A stretch of 25,334 bases of DNA from Clostridia bacterium (GCA_900772235.1 CAAGQX010000113.1:1-25334); one strand, 5' to 3'. Positions 1-8,156 are shown, numbered from the stretch's first letter. The notes: generated by a model from the letters alone, not told the origin. A program made the numbers and translations.

Positions 1-30
1 ATAAAATAAAAAACGAGTTCGACCTACGTT

Positions 31-71
31 CGCTTCAAGCAACTTAAATGCGAAGCATTTTTGCTGAAGCG
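31..71. repeat. Nested inverted repeat (cruciform-like)
   Basis: The outer arms at 31-41 (CGCTTCAAGCA) and 62-71 (TGCTGAAGCG) pair over 10 bp with one bulged A. Inside them, AAATGC (46-51) and GCATTT (55-60) form a second perfect 6-bp stem with a GAA loop. The segment is more GC-rich than its surroundings. It is followed by a short TTCCG...CGGAA stem at 128-148 with a T-run to its right, which could end a plus-strand transcript entering from the left. No function is recognised. Confidence 0.45.
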
Positions 72-203
72 GAATACTGGGCATATACTAGTTTTCGTAA
101 TACTGTAATTTGAATTTTTCTCGGATTTTCCGCGGTCGGAGAACGGAATTTTTTATTTTATATATAATACCTGGCTTAGGTGTTAATTATATTTTAAAAA
201 TTT

Positions 204-971
204 TTATTTTATTCTTTGCTTTACAACTTCATACATTACAATTCCTGCCGATACAGATGCATTTAATGAAGTTATTTTTCCCTTCATTGGAATTTTTACT
301 AAGAAATCGCAGTTATCTTTCACTAATCTGCTCATTCCAAAGCCTTCGCTTCCTATTACTATTGCAATAGGTCCATCAAACTTTTCATTATAATAATAAT
401 TTTTTGCATCCATATCTGTTCCACATATCCAAATATCATTTTCTTTTAAGTATTTAATTGTTTCGTTTAAGTTGTTTACCCTTGCAATGTTCATATGTTC
501 TACTGCTCCTGCAGATACTTTATAAACAGTACTGTTTACCGTTGCAGCTCTTCTTTTAGGAATTATTATTCCATTGATTCCCGCTGTTTCTGCAGTTCTA
601 ATAATTGAGCCCAAATTATGAGGATCTTCTATTCCATCTAAAATTAGTATAAAAGGCTTTTCATTTCTTTGTTTTGCCGAACTTAATATGTCTTCCACTT
701 TGCAATAGTCAAAAGGCGGTACTATTGCTATAACTCCTTGATGGTTGTCTGACATAGCCATTTGGTTTAATTTTGCTCTATCTACTTCTACTGTTACAAC
801 TCTTCTTTCTTTTGCCATTGATATAATTTTATTAATAGAGCCGTGTTTTTCACCTTTTGCTATAAATATTTTATTTATGTCTTTTCCTGTTTCTAATAGT
901 TCTAGAACCGCATTTCTTCCTTCTATTTGGTCTTGATATGCTTCCTCAAAATTTTTTTCTTTTTTATTCAT
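204..971 (-). CDS. rlmB: 23S rRNA (guanosine-2'-O-)-methyltransferase, RlmB/TrmH family
   Basis: This is a SPOUT-class (TrmH-like) SAM-dependent 2'-O-methyltransferase. RlmB homologues methylate G2251 in the P-loop region of 23S rRNA. At 255 aa it has normal family length. An N-terminal substrate-binding domain (about residues 15-90, with GRNAVLELL) is followed by the SPOUT domain. The domain's conserved blocks are visible: LDGIEDPHNLGSIIRTAE, IIIPKRRAATVNSTVYKVS, and the C-terminal knot IGSEGFGMSRL...ITSLNASVSAGI that binds SAM. The ATG is preceded by GGAGG five bases upstream. It lies 63 bp downstream of lepA on the same strand and may be cotranscribed with it. No clear terminator follows in the 203 bases to the window edge. 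RlmB is the best call; other TrmH paralogues are possible but less likely given the N-terminal domain. Confidence 0.9.
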   Translation of the reverse strand: MNKKEKNFEEAYQDQIEGRNAVLELLETGKDINKIFIAKGEKHGSINKIISMAKERRVVTVEVDRAKLNQMAMSDNHQGVIAIVPPFDYCKVEDILSSAKQRNEKPFILILDGIEDPHNLGSIIRTAETAGINGIIIPKRRAATVNSTVYKVSAGAVEHMNIARVNNLNETIKYLKENDIWICGTDMDAKNYYYNEKFDGPIAIVIGSEGFGMSRLVKDNCDFLVKIPMKGKITSLNASVSAGIVMYEVVKQRIK

Positions 972-1034
972 CTTTTCCTCCAGTTCTTGACTAAATATAT
1001 AACTATTTAATACAAGATTAAACTAATTTTCTTA

Positions 1035-2843
1035 TTACTCATCATCTAGTTTTAATACACTTAAAAATGCCTCTTGTGGTACTTCCACACTTCCTATTTG
1101 TCTCATCTTCTTTTTACCTTTTTTCTGTTTTTCTAACAATTTTTTCTTTCTTGTTACATCTCCACCATAGCATTTTGCAAGTACATCTTTTCTCATTGCA
1201 GATATAGTTTCTCTGGCAATTATTTTTCCTCCAACAACTGCTTGAATTGGCACTTCAAATAAATGTCGTGGTATAACCGTTTTTAACTTTTCAGCCATTT
1301 TTCTTCCTCTTGCATATGCTGAGTCTTTATGTACAATAAATGACAAAGCATCCACTGGTTCATTATGTATATGTATATCTAATTTAACTAGGTCTGCTCT
1401 TCTATATTCGCTAAACTCATAGTCAAACGATGCATAGCCCTTTGTTTTAGATTTTAATGTATCAAAGAAGTCGTATATTATTTCATTTAAAGGAAGTTCA
1501 TAGTAAAGTATTACTCTTGTTGCATCTATGTATTTCATATCTAAATATATTCCTCTTCTATTTTGGCAAATGTCCATTACATTTCCAACATATTCTTTTG
1601 GTAATAATATTTCTGCTTTTACTATTGGCTCTTCTATATATGATATTTCTGTTGTTGGTGGTAAATCCATAGGGTTATATATTTCCAAAACTTCTCCTGA
1701 TTGCTTATGTACTTTATATATAACTGATGGAGCTGTTGTAATTAGATTTAAGTCGAATTCTCTTTCAAGTCTTTCTTGTACTATTTCTAGATGTAATAAA
1801 CCTAAAAATCCACATCTAAATCCAAATCCCAATGCTGCAGATGTTTCTGGTTCATATTCCAGTGCTGCATCATTAAGTTTCAATTTTTCTAAGGCATCTT
1901 TTAATTTTTCATAATCTCCACCATCTAATGGGTATAGTCCGCAATATACCATTGAATTTGCTTTTTTATATCCTGGTAAAGGTTCTTTTGCTGGGTTTTC
2001 TGCTTTTGTTATTGTATCTCCCACGTGAAGATCGCTTACTGTTTTTATACTTGCAGCAATGTAGCCCACTTCTCCTGCTTCTAGTGAGTCGCTTGGTGAA
2101 TATCTTCCTGGTTCTAAATACCCCAGTTCTGAAATAACAAATTTTTTATTTGTTGCCATAAATAATATTTCATCACCTGTTTTTACGGTTCCTTCTACTA
2201 CTCTTACATAACTTACTGCACCTTTGTAATTGTCGTAAAAAGAATCGAATATTAAGCATTTTAGTGGCTTATGTTTATCTCCTGTTGGTGCTGGGAAATC
2301 TATTACTATTCTTTCTAAAACTTCTTCTATATTAAGTCCAGATTTTGCAGATACACAAGGAGCATCTTCTGCTGGTATTCCTATAATATCCTCAATTTCC
2401 TTTTTTACTTCTTCTGGTCTTGCATTTGGCAAATCTACCTTATTAATTACTGGTAGTATTTCCAAATTATTGTCTAATGCTAAATATACGTTTGCAAGTG
2501 TTTGTGCTTCAACTCCTTGGCTACTGTCTACGACTAATATTGCTCCTTCACAAGCCGCTAAACTTCTAGACACCTCATAATTAAAATCTACGTGCCCTGG
2601 TGTATCTATTAAATTTAGTATATACTCATTTCCGTCTTTTGCTTTGTAATTCATTTTTACTGCCTGTGCTTTAATTGTTATTCCTCTTTCTCTTTCTATA
2701 TCCATATTGTCTAGCACTTGACTTTCCATTTCTCTTTTACTAAGAAGACCTGTTTCTTCAATTAATCTATCTGCTAGTGTAGATTTTCCGTGGTCTATAT
2801 GTGCAATTATGCTAAAATTTCTAATGTACTTTTGCTTGTCCAA
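1035..2843 (-). CDS. lepA: Elongation factor 4 (LepA), ribosome-associated GTPase
   Basis: LepA/EF4 is a translational GTPase that acts on the ribosome, implicated in back-translocation or in 30S biogenesis and initiation. The 602 aa are full length. The G domain shows the P-loop AHIDHGKST at about residues 14-22, a DTPGHVDF G3 motif and an NKVDLPNA G4 motif. These are followed by EF-Tu-like domain 2, EF-G-like domains III and V, and the LepA-specific C-terminal domain with the basic GGDVTRKKKLLEKQKKGKKK stretch. The start codon is TTG, supported by GAGGGGG eight bases upstream and by the family's usual beginning (KQKYIRNFSIIAHIDHGKS). No ATG fits better. The next gene upstream ends 44 bp away. 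Confidence 0.97.
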   Translation of the reverse strand: MDKQKYIRNFSIIAHIDHGKSTLADRLIEETGLLSKREMESQVLDNMDIERERGITIKAQAVKMNYKAKDGNEYILNLIDTPGHVDFNYEVSRSLAACEGAILVVDSSQGVEAQTLANVYLALDNNLEILPVINKVDLPNARPEEVKKEIEDIIGIPAEDAPCVSAKSGLNIEEVLERIVIDFPAPTGDKHKPLKCLIFDSFYDNYKGAVSYVRVVEGTVKTGDEILFMATNKKFVISELGYLEPGRYSPSDSLEAGEVGYIAASIKTVSDLHVGDTITKAENPAKEPLPGYKKANSMVYCGLYPLDGGDYEKLKDALEKLKLNDAALEYEPETSAALGFGFRCGFLGLLHLEIVQERLEREFDLNLITTAPSVIYKVHKQSGEVLEIYNPMDLPPTTEISYIEEPIVKAEILLPKEYVGNVMDICQNRRGIYLDMKYIDATRVILYYELPLNEIIYDFFDTLKSKTKGYASFDYEFSEYRRADLVKLDIHIHNEPVDALSFIVHKDSAYARGRKMAEKLKTVIPRHLFEVPIQAVVGGKIIARETISAMRKDVLAKCYGGDVTRKKKLLEKQKKGKKKMRQIGSVEVPQEAFLSVLKLDDE

Positions 2844-2887
2844 AATTTTTCCCCCTCTAACGTAACAGCAAATAGTTAATATTGCTA

Positions 2888-3520
2888 TTACGGCATTTCT
2901 TTAATTTCTACCGTTGCTCCCCAATATTCTAATTGGTTTTTTATACTTTTTGCCTCTTCTTCCGTAATATTCTCTTTAAGTGTTTGGGGAAGATTATTTA
3001 AAACTTCAGATGGTTTTTTATCGCTTCCCTCCATTATTTTTGTAAGATACTGTATAATATGAGGAAATGGCTGGCATTGTTTTAATATTACTTTAAATTT
3101 TTTTACATCTTCTTCTTGGTTTATGAATTGATCAAATATGCCCCCTGTTTTTTCAATCGTAACTGTTGCTCCAATATTTTCAAAATCTTTTTTTATCTTT
3201 TCTGCCTCTGCTTCTGTAATTCCTTCTTTAATAGTTTGAGGTGGATTATTGCAAATATTTTGTGCATTTTTCAGTCCACATTGCATTATCTTGTTAATAA
3301 GTTGTATAGTGGCTGTTTTGTTAGTTCCACTTTTTTGTAACACAACTTTTATATTTTTTTTCGTCGTTTTTTCAATTGAAGAACTTATTCCTTCTTCAAC
3401 TTTCTCTGTTTGCTCTTTAGTGTTTGAAATTCCTCCTAAAAGTTTTACTCCTAAAGCAACTATAATTATTACTATTAGCACCGCTGCTGTAATTAGCAAC
3501 GCTTTACTTGCATTTTCCAT
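2888..3520 (-). CDS. Membrane-anchored protein with two L7/L12 C-terminal-like domains
   Basis: The 210-aa protein has no assigned role. Residues 7-29 form one hydrophobic helix directly after the short head MENASK, with no cleavage motif. After a Glu/Lys/Ser-rich linker there are two repeats of about 67 residues (56-123 and 141-207). Each resembles the C-terminal domain of ribosomal protein L7/L12: a beta strand (IKVVLQKSG / FKVILKQ), a helix pair, the segment PQTIKEGITEAEAEKIKK or PQTLKENITEEEAKSIKN, and a closing GATVTIE or GATVEIK strand. L7/L12 domains recruit translational GTPases on the ribosome, but no such role is shown here. The anchor matches those of the two genes at 4912-6378. 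A canonical AGGAGG precedes the ATG. lepA follows 44 bp downstream. The domain resemblance is by eye, and the function is unknown. Confidence 0.8.
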   Translation of the reverse strand: MENASKALLITAAVLIVIIIVALGVKLLGGISNTKEQTEKVEEGISSSIEKTTKKNIKVVLQKSGTNKTATIQLINKIMQCGLKNAQNICNNPPQTIKEGITEAEAEKIKKDFENIGATVTIEKTGGIFDQFINQEEDVKKFKVILKQCQPFPHIIQYLTKIMEGSDKKPSEVLNNLPQTLKENITEEEAKSIKNQLEYWGATVEIKEMP

Positions 3521-3569
3521 ATATCCTCCTTTATTATATATATTATAAATTAATTTGATTTATTTTTAT

Positions 3570-4103
3570 TTATGTACAATACTTATTATATTGTTCTTTC
3601 AAGTGTTTTTTGTTCATAACTTCATCTATGCCTTTTTGTGCAATTTCTTCTTTTATTACTGTTATAAACCTTTCTGTTTTTGGATTAAATAAATTTCTGC
3701 TTGTTTCTCTTTCATTCCAATATTCTAAAACATATTCTTTTTTCCAGTTTTTTCCCCTATATGCTTGTCCTGCAGCAATATGGTCGCAAAGCATTTCTAC
3801 TGCACATTTATATGGAATTATTGGAGTTTCTTTTGCATTCCAGTCATACCAGTATTCAATATGATGTTTATTTTTACTTCTGTGGTGTAACCAAGCTTTA
3901 GAATATCCCTGCTCATTTCTTGCAATAGTTATTGGGCTTCTATTACCCTGGTAATATTTTGCGCTTTCTAAAAATTCTGTTAATGAATATTTAGATAAAT
4001 CATGTACTAGTCCTCTAAATGGTATTCCAGCTTTAATTGCTAGTTTAAAAACATACCATCTATGTTTTGTAATTAATTTAAAATGTAACCAAAATTTATG
4101 CAT
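3570..4103 (-). CDS. DUF5662 family protein
   Basis: Starting at the ATG at 4103 gives 177 aa. A longer frame from a TTG at 4151 is possible, but AGGAGA lies seven bases upstream of the internal ATG, so that start is preferred. The protein is soluble and rich in Trp, Tyr and His. It shows LVHDLSKYS, AWLHHRSKNKHHIEYWYDW and MLCDHIAAGQAY, as I recall for DUF5662 proteins, which are common in phages and Firmicutes and have no established function. The spaced His and Asp residues look like metal ligands of an HD-like helical fold, but that is inference. It follows the zinc peptidase gene, whose stop lies upstream of this ATG or overlaps the alternative TTG, so the two are probably cotranscribed. 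Confidence 0.8.
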   Translation of the reverse strand: MHKFWLHFKLITKHRWYVFKLAIKAGIPFRGLVHDLSKYSLTEFLESAKYYQGNRSPITIARNEQGYSKAWLHHRSKNKHHIEYWYDWNAKETPIIPYKCAVEMLCDHIAAGQAYRGKNWKKEYVLEYWNERETSRNLFNPKTERFITVIKEEIAQKGIDEVMNKKHLKEQYNKYCT

Positions 4104-4147
4104 AAATTTATCTCCTACTGTTAATTTTTTATGTATGAATACTAATT

Positions 4148-4834
4148 TCAAATTATAATTGCAATAGCTATATACAAAATAATTCTAATTAGTGAATTTG
4201 TAAGTAAGTAATACAAGGTAAATGGTATTCCTACATTATTTATCTTGTCATATTCCATAAGTAATTTTTCTTGTTCATCTTTTGTGCATAAATTCTTCTT
4301 ATCCATATACTTTTCTGCTAAGTATCTAGATTTTGTCATTGCATCTATTTCTAAATATGATCGTGTTGCATATTTGATAAAAAATAGTATTAGCAATATA
4401 CAAATCTGCAACAGTACATTTGTAAAAACATTTGTAATTGTTAGAATTAGAGATATTATAAAATAAACAATTTCTACATTAGAAAATATAAAATTAAACA
4501 TTAAAAGCGTTTTGTCTTGCACTGAATGTGTGCATTCATGAGCTATTGTTTGAATTCTTCCATAATTATCTTTTAAATCTGCAATAACAATTTTATCTGT
4601 AATTGCAATGTAAAGGCTTGTTTTTGTGTCTTTTGCTTGCTCAATTTTTACATCTGTGTTTCCTAGCATTTTAAGCATATCTTTTGCTATATCAATGTTT
4701 TCTGGAAATTTATCTGTAATTTTTTGCAATTCTTTATTTTCTTCTAATTTCTTTGCTTTTTTAATATTAATTTTAAAAATAAATTTAAACAAAATAATTG
4801 TAAAAAAACAAAGTACTAATATTATTTCTTTCAT
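4148..4834 (-). CDS. Membrane zinc metallopeptidase (HExxH), YugP-like
   Basis: The 228-aa integral membrane protein has a hydrophobic N-terminus (residues 3-21), two adjacent hydrophobic spans around 111-155, and a C-terminal helix (about 203-228). Between them, residues 96-103 read QTIAHECTH, an HExxH zinc site with catalytic Glu100. LEIDAMTKSRYLAEKYM at 161 onward supplies a plausible third ligand (Glu162). This arrangement resembles the YugP/Zn_peptidase_2 family. The region before the active site (residues 40-95) resembles the soluble fold that precedes HExxH in that family. Start: ATG with AGGAG five bases upstream. The substrate is unknown. Downstream it overlaps or abuts the DUF5662 gene. 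Confident as a metalloprotease, less so on the exact family. Confidence 0.75.
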   Translation of the reverse strand: MKEIILVLCFFTIILFKFIFKINIKKAKKLEENKELQKITDKFPENIDIAKDMLKMLGNTDVKIEQAKDTKTSLYIAITDKIVIADLKDNYGRIQTIAHECTHSVQDKTLLMFNFIFSNVEIVYFIISLILTITNVFTNVLLQICILLILFFIKYATRSYLEIDAMTKSRYLAEKYMDKKNLCTKDEQEKLLMEYDKINNVGIPFTLYYLLTNSLIRIILYIAIAIII

Positions 4835-4911
4835 TTATTCTCCTCATATTAAATATAGTAATCTATTTTATATGTTTTTTATTTAGCCTTATAAAGTCTT
4901 ATTTTTGCTTC

Positions 4912-5637
4912 TTAGTTTTTCTTTGCATAATTTTTGTCCCATAGCAATCCAGCAATATAGTAAACCTCGCTTATATAGCCTGTATCATCATAAAGCCAAA
5001 AAAATGAAGCTCTCATTGGTTGCATATAATTGTACCTCTTTGACTGAGTAAATTTGTTTTCATATTCTTCATATGAAAGTGTATTCTCTCTGGTTAATTC
5101 AGGATCTTCGTCAATATATTTATAATACAAATCTTTACATATTTGTCTTCTGGCATCTGTATCTTCAGGGTTTTTTATTGCATCTAATAAATTACTATTT
5201 TTCTTACACCATTCTATCTTTTTTTTATTTACTTCATCTCTAGACAATTCTGGAAATTTGCTTTCAGTAGGGAATCCTTTACTACTTACTAAAGACATAT
5301 AATCGTTTTCTTTATATTGCCAACCATATAATTTAATTTGATCATTTAGTTTTTTATTTCTTAATTCTATTTTTTCCATAATTTCTTTTGAATTTTTATT
5401 AGAATAAAAATTTTCTAAAAAAATGTTAAATTTTTCTTTTGATATTATTATTCCCTTTAAGCCTCCAAGTACTTCAATACTTGATTTGTTAGTTGCATTA
5501 CTGATTTCCTGCCCCACTCTATTTGAATTTTCCGATGTGTTAGATACATTCTTTATAACTAAAATTCCTATTGCTATTACAACTATTGCAATTAATATTC
5601 CTGCAGATATTAATAAAGCTTTTGTAGTATTCTCCAT
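4912..5637 (-). CDS. Membrane-anchored hypothetical protein, tandem paralogue A
   Basis: I do not recognise a family for this 241-aa protein. It opens with MENTTKALLISAG and one transmembrane helix (about residues 6-29), then NTSENSNR and a charged, mostly helical C-terminal part of about 200 residues rich in Lys, Glu, Asp and Tyr. This is consistent with a single-pass anchor with an exposed domain. It is a tandem relative of the gene immediately upstream (5653-6378): same length, near-identical anchor, a shared early segment (SKEKFNIFLENF versus TKEEFNKFVDYF), and the same ending pattern (WLYDDTGYISEVYYIAGL versus WSYDEDGYIDKIYYIAYL). The middle portions have diverged strongly. GAGGAG precedes the ATG, and only 15 bp separate the two genes, so they are cotranscribed. 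Confidence 0.75.
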   Translation of the reverse strand: MENTTKALLISAGILIAIVVIAIGILVIKNVSNTSENSNRVGQEISNATNKSSIEVLGGLKGIIISKEKFNIFLENFYSNKNSKEIMEKIELRNKKLNDQIKLYGWQYKENDYMSLVSSKGFPTESKFPELSRDEVNKKKIEWCKKNSNLLDAIKNPEDTDARRQICKDLYYKYIDEDPELTRENTLSYEEYENKFTQSKRYNYMQPMRASFFWLYDDTGYISEVYYIAGLLWDKNYAKKN

Positions 5638-5652
5638 TTTTTTCTCCTCTGT

Positions 5653-6378
5653 TTAATTATTTGCCTTTTTTGAAACCCAGTCAGAGGCAAATTGCAAATA
5701 CGCAATGTAATATATTTTATCTATATAGCCATCCTCATCATAAGACCAGTTCCATTTTCCCCAACTTGTTACAGTTTTGTTATTTCTATCTGAAGTATAG
5801 TCTTTTTCTATTTTCTGCTTTGTTTCTTCATCTAATGTATCATATGTATCATACTTTGCATACCCGCTCTTTTCAGCATATACTTTTATATAGTACTCTT
5901 TATGACTATAAACGGTATTTGTTACTAATTCAAGTTCTCCACGCTTTTTTAATATATTAAATCCTTCATTTATCATATATTGGTGATATTCATCTAAGGT
6001 TGCATAATTGCTAGCACTTTTTAATATACTCGTTGGTATATCCTTAAAGTTTCTGGTTCCTGTATACACATATCCTGTAATCTTAATTTGATTTCTTATT
6101 TTTGCATTTTGCTTACTAAGAATATTTAGAAATTCCTTAGATGACCTATTTTCTTGCTTAAAATAATCTACAAATTTATTGAACTCTTCCTTTGTAATAT
6201 AATTTTTTTGTACATCTCTAACAGCTGAATCTGTTGCAGGTGTTAATGAATTTTCTGTTTTATCAATATCTTCTTTTGTATTTTTTACATTTTTAATAAT
6301 TAACACTCCCGTTGCAATTAGAGCTATTGCAATTAAAACTGATGCAGCTATTAATAAAGCTTTTGTAGTATTCTCCAT
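5653..6378 (-). CDS. Membrane-anchored hypothetical protein, tandem paralogue B
   Basis: The 241-aa protein belongs to no family I recognise. The N-terminus MENTTKALLIAASVLIAIA leads into a single transmembrane helix ending near residue 29, followed by IKNVKNTKEDIDKTENS and a hydrophilic, Tyr/Lys-rich domain. No lipobox or signal-peptidase site is evident, so the helix probably stays as an anchor. The C-terminal block WSYDEDGYIDKIYYIA recurs in the next gene downstream, showing that the pair arose by tandem duplication. A good AGGAG site precedes the ATG. It lies 23 bp after the YlbF-like gene and probably belongs to the transcript beginning with the glycosyltransferase at 8046. The anchor also matches that of the L7/L12-like protein at 2888-3520. 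Confidence 0.75.
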   Translation of the reverse strand: MENTTKALLIAASVLIAIALIATGVLIIKNVKNTKEDIDKTENSLTPATDSAVRDVQKNYITKEEFNKFVDYFKQENRSSKEFLNILSKQNAKIRNQIKITGYVYTGTRNFKDIPTSILKSASNYATLDEYHQYMINEGFNILKKRGELELVTNTVYSHKEYYIKVYAEKSGYAKYDTYDTLDEETKQKIEKDYTSDRNNKTVTSWGKWNWSYDEDGYIDKIYYIAYLQFASDWVSKKANN

Positions 6379-6401
6379 TTTTTCTCCTTTGTCTTAAAAA
6401 A

Positions 6402-6734
6402 CTATAATATATCTTTTACTGATTCACTTATAATTTTGTTTACATCTGCAAGCATTATATTAAATCTTACTTCAATATCAAAAAATTCTTTTATTTTAGG
6501 TTCTTTCATTAATATTTCATACATTTCTTGTAATTTTTTTTGTTTTTCTTCGTCTTGTTTTTCTCCTTGAAATGCCATAACTTGAACATCATATCTAATT
6601 TTTTCAAACTCTTCTACCTTTTGTTTCATATCTGGATTATTGTTTAAATCTTCTTTAGCTTTTTTATATTCTCCATACTCTTTGCTTTCTCTAATTGCTT
6701 TTGCCAAATTGTTTGCTTCGTCATATACATACAT
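6402..6734 (-). CDS. YlbF/YmcA family protein
   Basis: The 110-aa all-helical protein belongs to the YlbF/YmcA (DUF964) family. In Bacillus subtilis the members YlbF, YmcA and YaaT form a complex that influences RNase Y-dependent RNA processing and, through it, sporulation, competence and biofilm formation. The sequence begins MYVYDEANNLAKAIRESKEY and keeps the family's amphipathic helices with NPDMKQKVEEFEKIRYDVQ and a C-terminal helix VRFNIMLADVNKIISESV. The start was moved from a TTG at 6773 to the ATG at 6734, because AGGAGGA lies about six bases upstream of the ATG and the intervening codons do not fit the family. It sits between a glycosyltransferase gene (31 bp upstream) and the paralogue pair. 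Which family member it corresponds to functionally is unclear. Confidence 0.85.
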   Translation of the reverse strand: MYVYDEANNLAKAIRESKEYGEYKKAKEDLNNNPDMKQKVEEFEKIRYDVQVMAFQGEKQDEEKQKKLQEMYEILMKEPKIKEFFDIEVRFNIMLADVNKIISESVKDIL

Positions 6735-6765
6735 ATTTTTTCCTCCTATACTTTCACTAAATTTC

Positions 6766-8046
6766 TTATGCAAATGCTTGGCGCTTTTTGAATTTTAGTA
6801 AATTTGTAATTTCTGTTTCCTTTTTTTCTTTTTTTGCTTGTTCTTGTATCATTTGTTCTTTTTGTTTTTCCGCAACTGTTTTGCATATTGCTTTTTCATA
6901 TGTGAAGTATGTATCTTGTGCAATTTTTGCCCAATTAAACTCATTTTTTACTTTTTGTTTTGCTTTTTTAGTTATTTTATCGCAAAGTTCAGGATTTAGT
7001 AATAGTTCTAGTATTGAATCTGCAAGCGAATTTGGATTTCCTGCATAACTTTTCATTCCATCAACGCCATGTTCTACTATTTCGTTTAGTCCTCCCACAT
7101 CTGATACAACTGTTGGAACTCCTGCAAGCATTGCTTCTAATGCCACTATACCAAATGGTTCGTATGTACTTGGGAACACAGATATATCTGCACATTTATA
7201 CATTTTTGATACTTGTTTTGAATTCAAATATCCTGTAAAATATACTTTTTCTCCTAATCCCATTGTTTCTACTTGAGCTTTTAGTTCATCTATCATTCCA
7301 CCTTTTCCCGCAATAACAAGTTTTGCATCGTGGTAGCCTTCTAATATTTTAGGCATTGCAGAAATTAAATGCTGTACACCCTTTTCATATACTAGTCTTC
7401 CCATAAATAAAATAATTTTCTCATTGTCCATAGCATATTTTCTTCTAAAATCATAGTCTTTTTCTAACCCACTATATGTAGTTGTATTTATTCCATTTGG
7501 TACTACATTTATTTTTTCATATGGAAGTCCAAATAATCTTTGTAAATCGTTTTTCATAAATTTACTATTAACAATTACTTCTGAAGATTCATATGTTAGC
7601 ATCCATTCTGTATCATTAACATATTTTTGGTTTGCATTATGTATTCCACTATTTCTTCCAGCTTCTGTTGCGTGTATTGTTGAAACTAATGGTATTTCAA
7701 ATGCTTCTTTTAATGTTTTTGCAGCATATGCCACAAGCCAATCGTGTGCGTGTATTACATCAAATTTGCCTTCTTTGTTCATTATTTCTGTAGCTTTTGA
7801 AATAATGTTAAAATTCAATTGCATTGTCCAGTCTATAAAATTGTTCGCATTTATCATATAGTTATCTACTCTATATACATGAACGCCTTTATCGTTCTCA
7901 TAATATGGAACATTTCCTTCTTTATATGTAATTACTGTAACATCGTGTCCATCTTTTATTAATCTTTTTGATAGGTCATTTACAACCCTTGCAATTCCTC
8001 CTACTATTCTAGGTGGGTATTCCCAAGTTAACATTAATATTTTCAT
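6766..8046 (-). CDS. GT4-family glycosyltransferase (glycogen-synthase-like)
   Basis: The 426-aa GT-B fold glycosyltransferase of family 4 transfers a sugar from a nucleotide-sugar donor with retention of configuration. The N-terminal acceptor domain begins MKILMLTWEYPPRIVGGIARV (glycine-rich loop at residues 16-18) and has VIHAHDWLVAY at 98-108. The C-terminal donor domain has LFMGRLVYEKGVQHL and the E-x7-E motif EPFGIVALE at 296-304, followed by GGLNEIVEHGVDG. The WEYPPRIVGG opening resembles clostridial proteins annotated as glycogen or starch synthase-like, but a role in glycogen, polysaccharide or glycolipid synthesis cannot be settled here. The last 40 residues are a charged coiled tail. 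It is the first gene of a long minus-strand run and has a good promoter at 8085-8113. Confidence 0.88.
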   Translation of the reverse strand: MKILMLTWEYPPRIVGGIARVVNDLSKRLIKDGHDVTVITYKEGNVPYYENDKGVHVYRVDNYMINANNFIDWTMQLNFNIISKATEIMNKEGKFDVIHAHDWLVAYAAKTLKEAFEIPLVSTIHATEAGRNSGIHNANQKYVNDTEWMLTYESSEVIVNSKFMKNDLQRLFGLPYEKINVVPNGINTTTYSGLEKDYDFRRKYAMDNEKIILFMGRLVYEKGVQHLISAMPKILEGYHDAKLVIAGKGGMIDELKAQVETMGLGEKVYFTGYLNSKQVSKMYKCADISVFPSTYEPFGIVALEAMLAGVPTVVSDVGGLNEIVEHGVDGMKSYAGNPNSLADSILELLLNPELCDKITKKAKQKVKNEFNWAKIAQDTYFTYEKAICKTVAEKQKEQMIQEQAKKEKKETEITNLLKFKKRQAFA

Positions 8047-8084
8047 TTCTTATTCCCTTCTTTTGTCTATATTTATTCTAGTAT

Positions 8085-8113
8085 ATTTTATATAATAATT
8101 CACTTTTTATCAA
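8085..8113 (-). promoter_or_regulatory. Sigma-A-type promoter of the GT4 gene
   Basis: On the minus strand a -35 TTGATA (8108-8113) and a -10 TAAAAT (8085-8090) are separated by exactly 17 bases, about 40 bases before the GT4 start. The -35 overlaps the left arm of an AATAGT-TTTT-ACTATT inverted repeat (8112-8127). Confidence 0.6.
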
Positions 8114-8156
8114 TAGTTTTTACTATTTTTTTTGAGGATGATATTAACAAAAATTA

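Noticed and set aside
110..370. Plus-strand open frame of 86 codons at the left edge
   Set aside because: It overlaps the end of rlmB on the other strand, has hydrophobic composition typical of reverse-strand shadow frames here, and has no ribosome site.
4104..4151. TTG start of the DUF5662 gene at 4151
   Set aside because: It has no suitable ribosome site; AGGAGA precedes the ATG at 4103.
8112..8133. AATAGT-TTTT-ACTATT followed by T-run as a rho-independent terminator
   Set aside because: The stem is only AT-rich 6 bp and lies between two divergent promoters with no gene ending there. An operator is as likely, and neither is supported enough to list.
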